From NCBI GenBank assembly GCA_027076245.1, contig JALTKC010000397.1, positions 1 through 13,428 on the forward strand: a stretch of DNA of 13,428 nt, given 5' to 3'. The translations under genes and the position numbers were made by a program. Origin of the DNA: Gammaproteobacteria bacterium. Lineage in GTDB: Bacteria; Pseudomonadota; Gammaproteobacteria; GRL18. Under the pieces are notes generated by a model, which did not search any database, was not told where the DNA came from, and saw nothing but the letters and a program-made list of their open reading frames with translations. Shown piece after piece: positions 1 through 4,989 of this stretch (position 1 is the first letter of the stretch; each line of letters begins with the position of its first letter).

Positions 1-879
1 GTTGTAAGTGCTGCGGACGGCCCAATGCCTCAGACACGTGAGCACATCTTATTATCCCGTCAGGTTGGTGTTCCTTATATTCTCGTATACATGAACAAAG
101 CGGACATGGTTGACGACGAAGAACTGCTGGAACTGGTCGAAATGGAAATCCGCGAACTGCTGGATACCTACGACTTCCCAGGTGACGACACTCCAATTAT
201 TATCGGTTCTGCCCTGAAGGCACTGGAAGGCGACCAGAGCGACATCGGTGTACCTTCTATCTACAAACTGGTTGATGCTATGGATGAATACATCCCTGAG
301 CCAGAGCGTGCGGTAGACGGTGACTTCCTGATGCCAGTGGAAGACGTATTCTCTATCTCCGGTCGTGGTACCGTAGTAACCGGTCGTATCGAACGTGGAA
401 TCATCAAGGTGGGTGAAGAAATCGAAATCATCGGTATCAAGGAAACACAGACCACCACCTGTACTGGTGTAGAAATGTTCCGTAAACTGCTTGACCAGGG
501 TCAGGCGGGTGATAACGTAGGTGTACTTCTGCGTGGTATCAAGCGTGAAGAAGTTGAGCGTGGTCAGGTACTGGCCAAGCCCGGTTCCATTACGCCACAC
601 ACCATCTTCGAAGCTGAAGTCTATGTACTGAGCAAAGAGGAAGGCGGTCGTCACACCCCATTTTTCAAAGGCTATCGTCCCCAGTTCTACTTCCGTACCA
701 CTGACGTCACCGGTGCCTGTGAATTACCCGAAGGTGTAGAAATGGTAATGCCAGGTGATAACGTGCAGATGACCGTTACCCTGATTGCTCCTATTGCGAT
801 GGAAGAAGGCTTACGCTTTGCGATTCGTGAAGGTGGCCGTACAGTGGGTGCGGGTGTTGTAGCCAAGATTATTGAATAA
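1..879 (+). CDS. tuf: Elongation factor Tu, 3' part (5' end outside window)
   Basis: EF-Tu is the GTPase that carries aminoacyl-tRNA to the ribosomal A site. The reading frame is open from base 1 (V-V-S-A-A-D-G-P before MPQTREH) to the TAA at 877-879, giving 292 residues. Roughly the first 100 residues, with the P-loop and switch regions, lie upstream. Visible motifs are the G4 motif NKAD (fragment residues 32-35; E. coli has NKCD), the G5 motif SAL (70-72), and domains 2 and 3 with VFSISGRGTVVTGR, GVLLRGIKREE, FFKGYRPQFYFRTTDVTG and the C-terminal GGRTVGAGVVAKI. Its place before tRNA-Trp and secE is that of tufB; a second copy near fusA is common in this group but cannot be seen here. No frameshift or missing motif was found. 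Confidence 0.97.
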   Translation, partial: VVSAADGPMPQTREHILLSRQVGVPYILVYMNKADMVDDEELLELVEMEIRELLDTYDFPGDDTPIIIGSALKALEGDQSDIGVPSIYKLVDAMDEYIPEPERAVDGDFLMPVEDVFSISGRGTVVTGRIERGIIKVGEEIEIIGIKETQTTTCTGVEMFRKLLDQGQAGDNVGVLLRGIKREEVERGQVLAKPGSITPHTIFEAEVYVLSKEEGGRHTPFFKGYRPQFYFRTTDVTGACELPEGVEMVMPGDNVQMTVTLIAPIAMEEGLRFAIREGGRTVGAGVVAKIIE

Positions 880-894
880 GTAATCGTTCTTACT

Positions 895-941
895 TCCCCC
901 TTCTTTAGAAGGGGGATTGAGGGAGTTGGCTCATAAGCCAA
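895..941. repeat. Two adjacent perfect hairpins downstream of tuf (REP-like)
   Basis: Two complete inverted repeats sit 9 nt apart. The first has a 9-bp stem TCCCCCTTC (895-903) / GAAGGGGGA (908-916) with loop TTTA. The second has a 6-bp stem TTGGCT (926-931) / AGCCAA (936-941) with loop CATA. Neither is followed by a T run on either strand, so neither is a typical intrinsic terminator. The G-rich arm continues into ATTGAGGGAG, which resembles the dispersed palindromic intergenic repeats of many proteobacteria. That resemblance is from memory; copy number cannot be tested in this window. They could also mark an mRNA processing or 3'-stabilising site between tuf and the tRNA. A weaker 6-bp inverted repeat (AGGTTT 956-961 / AAACCT 970-975) follows before the tRNA. 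Confidence 0.6.
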
Positions 942-1008
942 TAACCAAAAGCAAAAGGTTTCCTGAATAAAACCTAAAGCCTCTTAAACCAGGCACTATT
1001 CAAACCAC

Positions 1009-1084
1009 AGGCTAGTAGCTCAATTGGCAGAGCACCGGTCTCCAAAACCGGGGGTTGGGGGTTCGATTCCCTCCTGGCCTGCCA
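1009..1084 (+). tRNA. tRNA-Trp (CCA anticodon)
   Basis: This 76-nt gene folds as a full cloverleaf. The acceptor stem is AGGCTAG (1009-1015) with CTGGCCT (1074-1080), which includes one T-G wobble. The D arm is GCTC/GAGC. The anticodon stem is CCGGT (1035-1039) / ACCGG (1047-1051), with loop CTCCAAA and anticodon CCA at 1042-1044, which reads UGG. The T arm is GGGGG-TTCGATT-CCCTC. The discriminator G is at 1081 and the CCA end (1082-1084) is encoded. The central sequence is nearly the same as that of E. coli tRNA-Trp. The tuf-tRNA-Trp-secE order is conserved in Gammaproteobacteria. No clear promoter was seen between tuf and the tRNA, so it is probably processed from a tuf co-transcript (inference). 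Confidence 0.97.
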
Positions 1085-1096
1085 CATTTTGAAAGC

Positions 1097-1153
1097 AGCA
1101 CAACTCTTGCGATATTGGCGAAATGCTTTATGGAAACAGGATTGTGCTTTTTT
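1097..1153 (+). terminator. Possible terminator between tRNA-Trp and secE
   Basis: AGCACAA (1097-1103) is perfectly complementary to TTGTGCT (1142-1148), and the second arm runs straight into a T-rich stretch (six Ts at 1148-1153, then C and more Ts). The 38-nt loop is long for an intrinsic terminator. In E. coli the tufB/tRNA-Trp transcript ends here and secE-nusG has its own promoter, which favours this reading. No convincing secE promoter was found. Confidence 0.4.
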
Positions 1154-1163
1154 CTTTTTAAAC

Positions 1164-1187
1164 GATAAGTATTTTTAAGTGCTTATC
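1164..1187 (+). other. Imperfect hairpin in the secE leader
   Basis: GATAAG (1164-1169) pairs with CTTATC (1182-1187), and the stem can extend inward by a T-G wobble and an A-T pair. It lies about 20 nt upstream of the secE start, just after the T-rich stretch. The secE start at 1208 has only a weak ribosome-binding sequence (TTAAGA, 1195-1200). The hairpin could influence secE translation, but it is AT-rich and may be fortuitous. Confidence 0.3.
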
Positions 1188-1207
1188 AACAGCATTAAGA
1201 CATATTA

Positions 1208-1552
1208 ATGGCAGATAAAATAAAACTAATTATTGCAGTGGCTATCATTGCGGCATCTATGTATGTGTATTATTCACAGGAAGAACTGTCCGTACTTTAT
1301 CGAGTACTGGGTGTGTTTGCCGCGGTAATTATTGCCTTTCTTATTTCAGCGAAAACCGAAAAAGGCGCCGCCTCTATAGCGTTTGTGCGTGCCTCGGTTG
1401 TTGAAATGAAAAAAGTCGTATGGCCCAGTAAAAAAGAGACCACTCAGACAACCCTGACCGTTGGTGTTATGGTGGTGATAGTGGGTATTATTCTCTGGAC
1501 CTTTGACCAGCTCATTGGTTGGGGTGTTCGCTTATTGACTGGTCAGGGATAG
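1208..1552 (+). CDS. secE: Preprotein translocase subunit SecE
   Basis: SecE clamps the two halves of SecY in the SecYEG translocon of the inner membrane. The 114-residue protein has three hydrophobic segments (about residues 5-22, 29-47 and 84-104), which is the three-helix form of gammaproteobacteria; E. coli SecE has 127 residues and many other bacteria have a single-helix SecE. The amphipathic segment before the last helix carries the family signature E-M-K-K-V-V-W-P-S-K-K-E-T (66-78). The ATG at 1208 is chosen because it gives a normal N-terminus; its Shine-Dalgarno sequence is weak. nusG follows 17 bp after the stop, so the two are very probably co-transcribed, as in E. coli. Confidence 0.95.
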   Translation: MADKIKLIIAVAIIAASMYVYYSQEELSVLYRVLGVFAAVIIAFLISAKTEKGAASIAFVRASVVEMKKVVWPSKKETTQTTLTVGVMVVIVGIILWTFDQLIGWGVRLLTGQG

Positions 1553-1569
1553 CTGGGGGAAATAATTAA

Positions 1570-2103
1570 ATGGCATTACGTTGGTATGTAGTACAGGCCT
1601 TTTCAGGTTACGAAAAAGCAGTCAAACGCTCTCTGGAAGAGCGCATTGCCCGTTATGGTATGGAAGATTCTTTCGGGGAAATTCTGGTACCTACCGAAGA
1701 AGTGGTTGAAATGCGTGGCGGCAAAAAGCGCAAGAGTGAACGTAAATTTTTCCCGGGCTACGTTCTGGTGCAGATGGAAATGAACGATGACACCTGGCAC
1801 CTGGTTAAAGATGCGCCGCGAGTACTGGGCTTTATCGGCGGCAAGAAAGATGAGCCGGCACCTATTACAGATAAGGAAGTGGATGCGATTATGAATCGTA
1901 TTCAGGAAGGTACGGATAAACCCAGACCGAAAGTTCTGTTTGAAGTGGGCGAACTGGTGCGTATTATCGACGGTCCGTTTAACGACTTTAACGGGGTAGT
2001 TGAAGAAGTGGACTACGACAAGAGCAGAATGCGCGTCTCAGTCAGTATCTTTGGTCGTTCCACACCGGTTGATCTGCAGTTTATTCAGGTCGAAAAAGCT
2101 TAA
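1570..2103 (+). CDS. nusG: Transcription termination/antitermination factor NusG
   Basis: NusG binds the RNA polymerase clamp through its N-terminal domain, suppresses pausing, and links polymerase to Rho or to ribosomal protein S10 through its C-terminal KOW domain. The protein has 177 residues (E. coli 181). The NGN domain covers about residues 1-118, with WYVVQAFSGYEK (5-16), the conserved KRKSERKFFPGYVLV (53-67) and the VLGFIGG turn (85-91). The KOW domain runs from about 125 to 177, with GELVRIIDGPF (127-137) and NGVVEEVD. GGGGGA at 1555-1560 is the ribosome-binding site, 9 nt from the ATG. A strong hairpin follows the stop, so secE-nusG looks like a closed two-gene unit. Confidence 0.98.
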   Translation: MALRWYVVQAFSGYEKAVKRSLEERIARYGMEDSFGEILVPTEEVVEMRGGKKRKSERKFFPGYVLVQMEMNDDTWHLVKDAPRVLGFIGGKKDEPAPITDKEVDAIMNRIQEGTDKPRPKVLFEVGELVRIIDGPFNDFNGVVEEVDYDKSRMRVSVSIFGRSTPVDLQFIQVEKA

Positions 2104-2115
2104 AGTGTATTTACA

Positions 2116-2149
2116 AATACCGCCACAGTAAAAAAACTGTGGCGGTATT
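2116..2149 (+). terminator. Strong hairpin after nusG, likely terminator
   Basis: This is a perfect 14-bp stem: AATACCGCCACAGT (2116-2129) with its complement (2136-2149), closing on an A6 loop. The sequence after it (GCTATTTGTC) is only moderately T-rich, so termination may be partial or the hairpin may act mainly as a 3'-end stabiliser. It sits 12 bp after the nusG stop and just before the rplK promoter elements, where E. coli also separates secE-nusG from rplK. Confidence 0.6.
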
Positions 2150-2175
2150 GCTATTTGTCGGGTATAATTCCCGGC
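2140..2175 (+). promoter_or_regulatory. Probable rplK promoter with consensus -10
   Basis: TATAAT at 2163-2168 is a perfect sigma-70 -10 box. It lies 64 bp upstream of the rplK start, where the E. coli L11 promoter is found. The -35 region, around 2139-2145 in the descending arm of the preceding hairpin, is a poor match. A GC-rich stretch (CCCGGC, 2170-2175) lies between the -10 box and the expected start site; such discriminators are typical of stringently controlled stable-RNA and ribosomal-protein promoters. CGGG (2159-2162) and CCCG (2170-2173) form a small inverted repeat around the -10 box. Confidence 0.6.
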
Positions 2176-2180
2176 TGCAT

Positions 2181-2232
2181 TAACAGGGGAGCCTGATTCA
2201 ATTCAGGGCGTTATTACCCAAACGAGGAAATT
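2181..2232 (+). promoter_or_regulatory. rplK leader, candidate L1-binding autoregulatory site
   Basis: L1 represses translation of the rplKA mRNA by binding a leader that imitates its 23S rRNA site. Here GGG within 2186-2189 can pair with CCC (2217-2219), and CCTGA (2192-2196) with TCAGG (2203-2207). This gives two short helices separated by a strongly asymmetric internal loop (GTTATTA on the 3' side), the general architecture of L1 sites. The GGGGAGCC...GGGCGTTATTACCC pattern matches what I recall of gammaproteobacterial rplK leaders. The ribosome-binding site GAGGAAA (2224-2230) follows at once, so a bound protein would block initiation. The identification rests on shape and position only. 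Confidence 0.5.
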
Positions 2233-2667
2233 ATGGCTAAAAAAATCGAAGCATATATCAAATTGCAGGTGCCAGCGGGTTCTGCAAATCCTAGTCCACC
2301 AGTAGGCCCGGCTCTGGGTCAGCACGGTGTCAACATCATGGAATTCTGTAAGGCATTTAATGCCAAAACAGACAGCCTGGAAAAAGGCATGCCCGTTCCT
2401 GTTGTTATTACGGTATTTAATGACCGTAGTTTTACCTTTATTACCAAAACACCCCCTGCGGCTGTTCTGTTAAAGAAAGCGGCCGGTATTCCTAAAGGGT
2501 CTGGTGTGCCTAACCGTGACAAGGTTGGTACTGTTAACCGTGAGCAATTAGAAGAAATTGCCAATATCAAGATGCCTGATCTCTCTGCTGCCGATATGGA
2601 CGCAGCGGTACGTACAATTGCCGGTACGGCAAGAAGTATGGGACTTAATACAGAGGGAGTGAAGTAA
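2233..2667 (+). CDS. rplK: 50S ribosomal protein L11
   Basis: L11 sits at the base of the factor-binding stalk on 23S rRNA, near the thiostrepton site, and in E. coli is needed for RelA activation. The protein has 144 residues (E. coli 142). The N-terminal domain (about 1-70) carries the proline-rich PSPPVGPALGQHGVNIMEFC (20-39). The RNA-binding C-terminal domain has the conserved TKTPPAAVLLKKAAG (71-85) and ends with IAGTARSMGL (129-138). GAGG, 5 nt before the ATG, is a good ribosome-binding site. rplA begins one base after the stop, so the two are translationally coupled. Confidence 0.98.
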   Translation: MAKKIEAYIKLQVPAGSANPSPPVGPALGQHGVNIMEFCKAFNAKTDSLEKGMPVPVVITVFNDRSFTFITKTPPAAVLLKKAAGIPKGSGVPNRDKVGTVNREQLEEIANIKMPDLSAADMDAAVRTIAGTARSMGLNTEGVK

Positions 2668-2668
2668 C

Positions 2669-3367
2669 ATGGCCAAGTTAACCAAAAGACAAAAAGTCAT
2701 TGCAGAAAAAGTCGAACCGGGCAAATTATACGGTTTTGATGAAGCGGTTGAGTTACTAAAATCTCTGCCGAAATCCAAATTTGAAGAATCTGTCGATGTC
2801 AGTGTTAATCTGGGTATTGATCCTCGTAAATCCGACCAGAATGTCCGTGGTGCCAGTGTACTGCCAAACGGTACGGGTAAAGACGTTCGCGTAGCCGTAT
2901 TTGCTCAGGGTGACAATGCCGAAAAAGCCAAAGAAGCCGGTGCTGATGTGGTCGGTTTTGAAGATCTGGCGGCTCAGGTTAAAGGCGGCGACATGGACTT
3001 CGACGTGGTTATTGCCACACCAGATGCCATGCGGGTTGTTGGTCAGTTAGGTCAGATCCTGGGTCCACGTGGCCTGATGCCTAACCCTAAAGTAGGCACC
3101 GTCACACCTGATGTGACCACTGCTGTTAAAAACGCTAAAGGCGGTCAGGTACGTTTCCGTGCAGACAAGGGCGGTATTGTGCACTGCTCAATCGGCAAGA
3201 TCGGTTTTGACGCCTCTGCCCTAAAAGGCAACCTGGAGGCATTGCTGGCCGACCTGCAAAAAGCCAAGCCGGCTTCTGCCAAAGGCGTATATTTAAAGAA
3301 GATCAGTGTCTCAACCACACATGGTCCTGGCCTGGCAATTGAACAAACCAGCGTAGCTACCAAATAG
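2669..3367 (+). CDS. rplA: 50S ribosomal protein L1
   Basis: L1 forms the mobile L1 stalk of the 50S subunit that helps release deacylated tRNA from the E site, and it is the expected repressor of its own operon. The protein has 232 residues (E. coli 234). Domain I is made of the two ends (about 1-67 and 160-232) and domain II of the middle. The family signature ILGPRGLMPNPKVGTVT is at 130-146, and VRFRADKGGIVHCSIGK (161-177) begins the return to domain I. The ribosome-binding site GAGGGAG (2653-2659) lies inside the end of rplK. The frame closes with two in-frame stops, TAG (3365-3367) then TAA (3368-3370). Confidence 0.98.
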   Translation: MAKLTKRQKVIAEKVEPGKLYGFDEAVELLKSLPKSKFEESVDVSVNLGIDPRKSDQNVRGASVLPNGTGKDVRVAVFAQGDNAEKAKEAGADVVGFEDLAAQVKGGDMDFDVVIATPDAMRVVGQLGQILGPRGLMPNPKVGTVTPDVTTAVKNAKGGQVRFRADKGGIVHCSIGKIGFDASALKGNLEALLADLQKAKPASAKGVYLKKISVSTTHGPGLAIEQTSVATK

Positions 3368-3385
3368 TAACTATTTAAAAAAGAA

Positions 3386-3540
3386 CTTTGGTTTACCATT
3401 AAGCATCCAGCTTGCCTCGCAAGAGCTTGTGGTAAACGTCAAAGACCGCAGGTGAAAGCAGTAAACGGCTTTCTTAATCGTTTTCCAGCTCGGAAACAGC
3501 CTGCGCAGACGGTGAACAATTAAGCTCTTCGGATGCTAAA
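3386..3540 (+). promoter_or_regulatory. L10 leader RNA (rplJ autoregulatory leader)
   Basis: In E. coli and many other bacteria, L10 bound to L12 represses rplJL by binding a leader with a kink-turn. The elements are all visible here. A 5' hairpin has CTTTG (3386-3390) and GTTTACCA (3391-3398) paired with TGGTAAAC (3430-3437) and CAAAG (3440-3444), capped by AAGC/GCTT and CTTGC/GCAAG. Next come AGACCGCAGGTG (3443-3454) and its partner CCTGCGCAGACGGTG (3500-3514): GCAGG pairs with CCTGC, and ACC with GGT, leaving a one-sided GCAGA-type bulge as in a kink-turn. Two hairpins lie inside: GAAAGC (3454-3459) / GCTTTC (3468-3473) and TTTCC (3482-3486) / GGAAA (3492-3496). This is the three-way junction of the L10_leader family. 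Confidence 0.85.
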
Positions 3541-3672
3541 AATCATCGTTTAGTTGTTGCAAAAACAACAACCGGTAAAAGAGAATTTATCCATTACAGA
3601 TAGATTCCTGTCCTGCAACCGATCAATGGATGCTTTTAAATCCAGCGATCATAAACGAGAGGTGAGTACTAA
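3541..3672 (+). promoter_or_regulatory. Distal rplJ leader with ribosome-binding site
   Basis: This stretch contains no gene. It holds a small hairpin, GTTGTT (3553-3558) / AACAAC (3564-3569), followed by alternative stems. TGGAT (3627-3631) can pair upstream within ATCCATT (3589-3595, 7 bp with 3625-3631) or downstream with ATCCA (3640-3644), where GATC tetramers on both sides (3621-3624, 3647-3650) would lengthen the stem. The ribosome-binding site is GAGAGGTGAG (3657-3666), close to consensus and 7 nt from the GTG start. Its strength explains why GTG at 3673 can serve. No convincing promoter was seen. Confidence 0.55.
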
Positions 3673-4200
3673 GTGGCTTTATCTATTGAAGGTAAAAAAG
3701 CGATTGTAGCAGAAGTTGCTGCGGTTGCCGCTGAAGCACACTCTGTCGTAGGTGCCGATTATCAGGGTATTGATGCAAACGATATGAACGAATTACGCGC
3801 GAAAGCTCGTGCTGACGGCGTTTATCTGCGTGTTGTTAAAAACACCCTGGCAAGACGTGCTGTTGAGGGAACCGATTTCGAATGCATCAAAGATGACCTG
3901 ACGGGTTCTCTGGTTCTGGCTTTTTCAGAAGAAGATCCAGGTGCCGCCGGTCGTGTTATCGTTGATTTCATGAAAGACAATGACAAGCTTCAGGTCAAAA
4001 TCGTCTCCGTAGGCGGTAAATTAATGACCCCAGAAGACGTTAAGACGCTTGCTAAAATGCCTACTAAAGATCAGGCCATTAGTATGCTGATGTCTGTTAT
4101 GAAAGCACCTGTTACGAAATTTGTTCGTACTCTGGCAGAGCCACACGCTAAACTGGTTCGTACTGTCGCGGCTGTCCGTGATCAGAAAGAAGCGGGTTAA
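3673..4200 (+). CDS. rplJ: 50S ribosomal protein L10
   Basis: L10 anchors L7/L12 dimers to the ribosome and represses its own mRNA. The protein has 175 residues, about ten more than E. coli L10 (165), the extra length lying mostly at the C-terminus. The N-terminal rRNA-binding domain contains the conserved LRVVKNTLARRAVEGT (52-67) and DLTGSLVLAF (75-84). The C-terminal region (about 130-175) is the long helix that carries the L12 dimers. The start is GTG at 3673: it gives MALSIEGKKA, matching the family N-terminus, and follows a near-consensus ribosome-binding site. No alternative ATG nearby preserves the conserved N-terminus. It is the first gene of the rplJL-rpoBC unit. Confidence 0.97.
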   Translation: MALSIEGKKAIVAEVAAVAAEAHSVVGADYQGIDANDMNELRAKARADGVYLRVVKNTLARRAVEGTDFECIKDDLTGSLVLAFSEEDPGAAGRVIVDFMKDNDKLQVKIVSVGGKLMTPEDVKTLAKMPTKDQAISMLMSVMKAPVTKFVRTLAEPHAKLVRTVAAVRDQKEAG

Positions 4201-4310
4201 GCAGATAGCTTGGCACTACGAAAGATTAAATTATTAATGGTAAACCAATCGATTATTCAGCATAAAGCATAAGCTAACGCGGAATAATCAAAAAATTTTT
4301 GGAGTTAAAA
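4201..4310 (+). promoter_or_regulatory. rplJ-rplL spacer with hairpin and rplL ribosome-binding site
   Basis: The spacer contains TTAATGGTAAACCAA (4234-4248), the exact reverse complement of 3388-3402 in the rplJ leader. An 8-bp inverted repeat follows: GATTATTC (4251-4258) / GAATAATC (4282-4289), with a 23-nt loop. An A6T5 stretch (4290-4300) comes next, then the ribosome-binding site GGAG (4301-4304), 6 nt before the rplL ATG. The hairpin just upstream of the start could favour or limit ribosome entry. rplL must be translated about four times more than rplJ, so regulation in this gap is expected, but its mechanism here is inference. Confidence 0.5.
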
Positions 4311-4688
4311 ATGGCTGTAACTAAAGACGAAATGTTAGAAGCAATTGCTAATATGACCGTAATGGAAGTTGTTGAACTGGTTGAAGCAATGGAAGAAAAA
4401 TTTGGCGTATCCGCTGCTGCTGCAGTAGCGGCTGCTCCTGCGGCTGCTGGTGATGCTGGCGGTGCTGCTGCAGAACAGACTGAGTTTGACGTAATCCTGG
4501 CTGCGGCTGGTGACAAGAAAGTAAACGTCATCAAGGCTGTTCGTGCTATTACTGGTCTGGGTCTGAAAGAAGCTAAGGGTGTTGTTGACGGCGCTCCTGC
4601 ACCTGTTAAGGAAGGTGTTGACAAGGCTGAAGCTGAAGACATTAAAAAGCAGCTTGAAGAAGCAGGCGCAACTGTCGAACTTAAGTAA
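4311..4688 (+). CDS. rplL: 50S ribosomal protein L7/L12
   Basis: L7/L12 is the multicopy stalk protein that recruits translation GTPases such as EF-Tu and EF-G. The protein has 125 residues (E. coli 121). The N-terminal dimerisation domain is about 1-32 (MAVTKDEMLEAI... MEEKFG). An alanine/glycine-rich hinge covers about 35-55. The C-terminal factor-binding domain (57-125) carries KVNVIKAVRAITGLGLKEAKG (70-90, conserved basic face) and ends TVELK. The start is the ATG at 4311, preceded by GGAG at 6 nt. An in-frame TTG at 4299 would overlap that site and add four non-conserved residues, so it is rejected. The protein is highly acidic, as usual for the family. Confidence 0.98.
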   Translation: MAVTKDEMLEAIANMTVMEVVELVEAMEEKFGVSAAAAVAAAPAAAGDAGGAAAEQTEFDVILAAAGDKKVNVIKAVRAITGLGLKEAKGVVDGAPAPVKEGVDKAEAEDIKKQLEEAGATVELK

Positions 4689-4701
4689 GACAGAGCGCAT
4701 C

Positions 4702-4739
4702 TTTATCGCTACACTACTTATAAGTAGCGGGGCGATAAA
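4702..4739 (+). other. Long hairpin downstream of rplL, possible RNase III site
   Basis: TTTATCGC (4702-4709) pairs with GCGATAAA (4732-4739), enclosing the palindrome CTACTTATAAGTAG (4714-4727). Alternatively CGCTAC (4707-4712) pairs with GTAGCG (4724-4729). E. coli has an RNase III processing site in the same intergenic region, though downstream of its attenuator, whereas this hairpin precedes the terminator. The hairpin may be a processing site that protects the rplJL mRNA, or may simply assist termination. The structure is plain; the role is inference. Confidence 0.5.
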
Positions 4740-4748
4740 ACTGAAAGT

Positions 4749-4777
4749 GGCCGGTGGTTTAGATCACCGGCCTTTTT
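4749..4777 (+). terminator. Intrinsic terminator/attenuator between rplL and rpoB
   Basis: GGCCGGTG (4749-4756) pairs perfectly with CACCGGCC (4765-4772). The stem can extend by G-T and T-A pairs to a TTAG tetraloop, and TTTTT (4773-4777) follows at once, so this is a textbook Rho-independent terminator. It starts 60 nt after the rplL stop, as does the E. coli rplL-rpoB attenuator. That attenuator lets only a minority of polymerases continue, setting the ratio of ribosomal proteins to RNA polymerase subunits. No strong rpoB promoter was seen downstream, so readthrough should supply rpoBC. Confidence 0.9.
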
Positions 4778-4989
4778 CCGTTTCTAAAACCGTTGAAATT
4801 AATACATAGAAAGCAGAGACGTTTTAATTATCTATCTTGTTGATTTATTAAGAATTTATACAGGGTAAATAGCTGAAACAACTCGATAAGGGTCAACTTG
4901 ATTTAGCCCTGCTTGAAGTTAACGTAGCGCTGCAATGAATAACACCAATGCAGCCTGATATTTTTTACAGAGATTGCTCGGGAAAATAA
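4778..4989 (+). other. rpoB leader region, no gene
   Basis: This AT-rich stretch shows no gene and no convincing promoter; TTGTTG followed by TATACA has only a 14-bp spacer. Near its end GCTGCA (4929-4934) pairs with TGCAGC (4949-4954) around a 14-nt loop, and a T6 run (4961-4966) follows after six bases, so a second weak attenuator is possible. AGGG/CCCT and AACTT/AAGTT pairings around 4890-4920 compete with each other. The rpoB ribosome-binding site is the weak GGGAA at 4980-4984, 5 nt from the ATG. Confidence 0.45.

Noticed and set aside
4299..4310. TTG at 4299 as the rplL start, adding M-E-L-K
   Set aside because: It overlaps the GGAG ribosome-binding site and adds non-conserved residues. 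ATG at 4311 gives the normal L7/L12 N-terminus.
4579..4809. Plus-strand open frame overlapping the rplL 3' end and the attenuator
   Set aside because: It is out of frame with rplL, has no ribosome-binding site and runs through the terminator hairpin.
4838..4860. Possible rpoB promoter (TTGTTG with TATACA)
   Set aside because: The spacer is only 14 bp and no better-spaced -35 exists.
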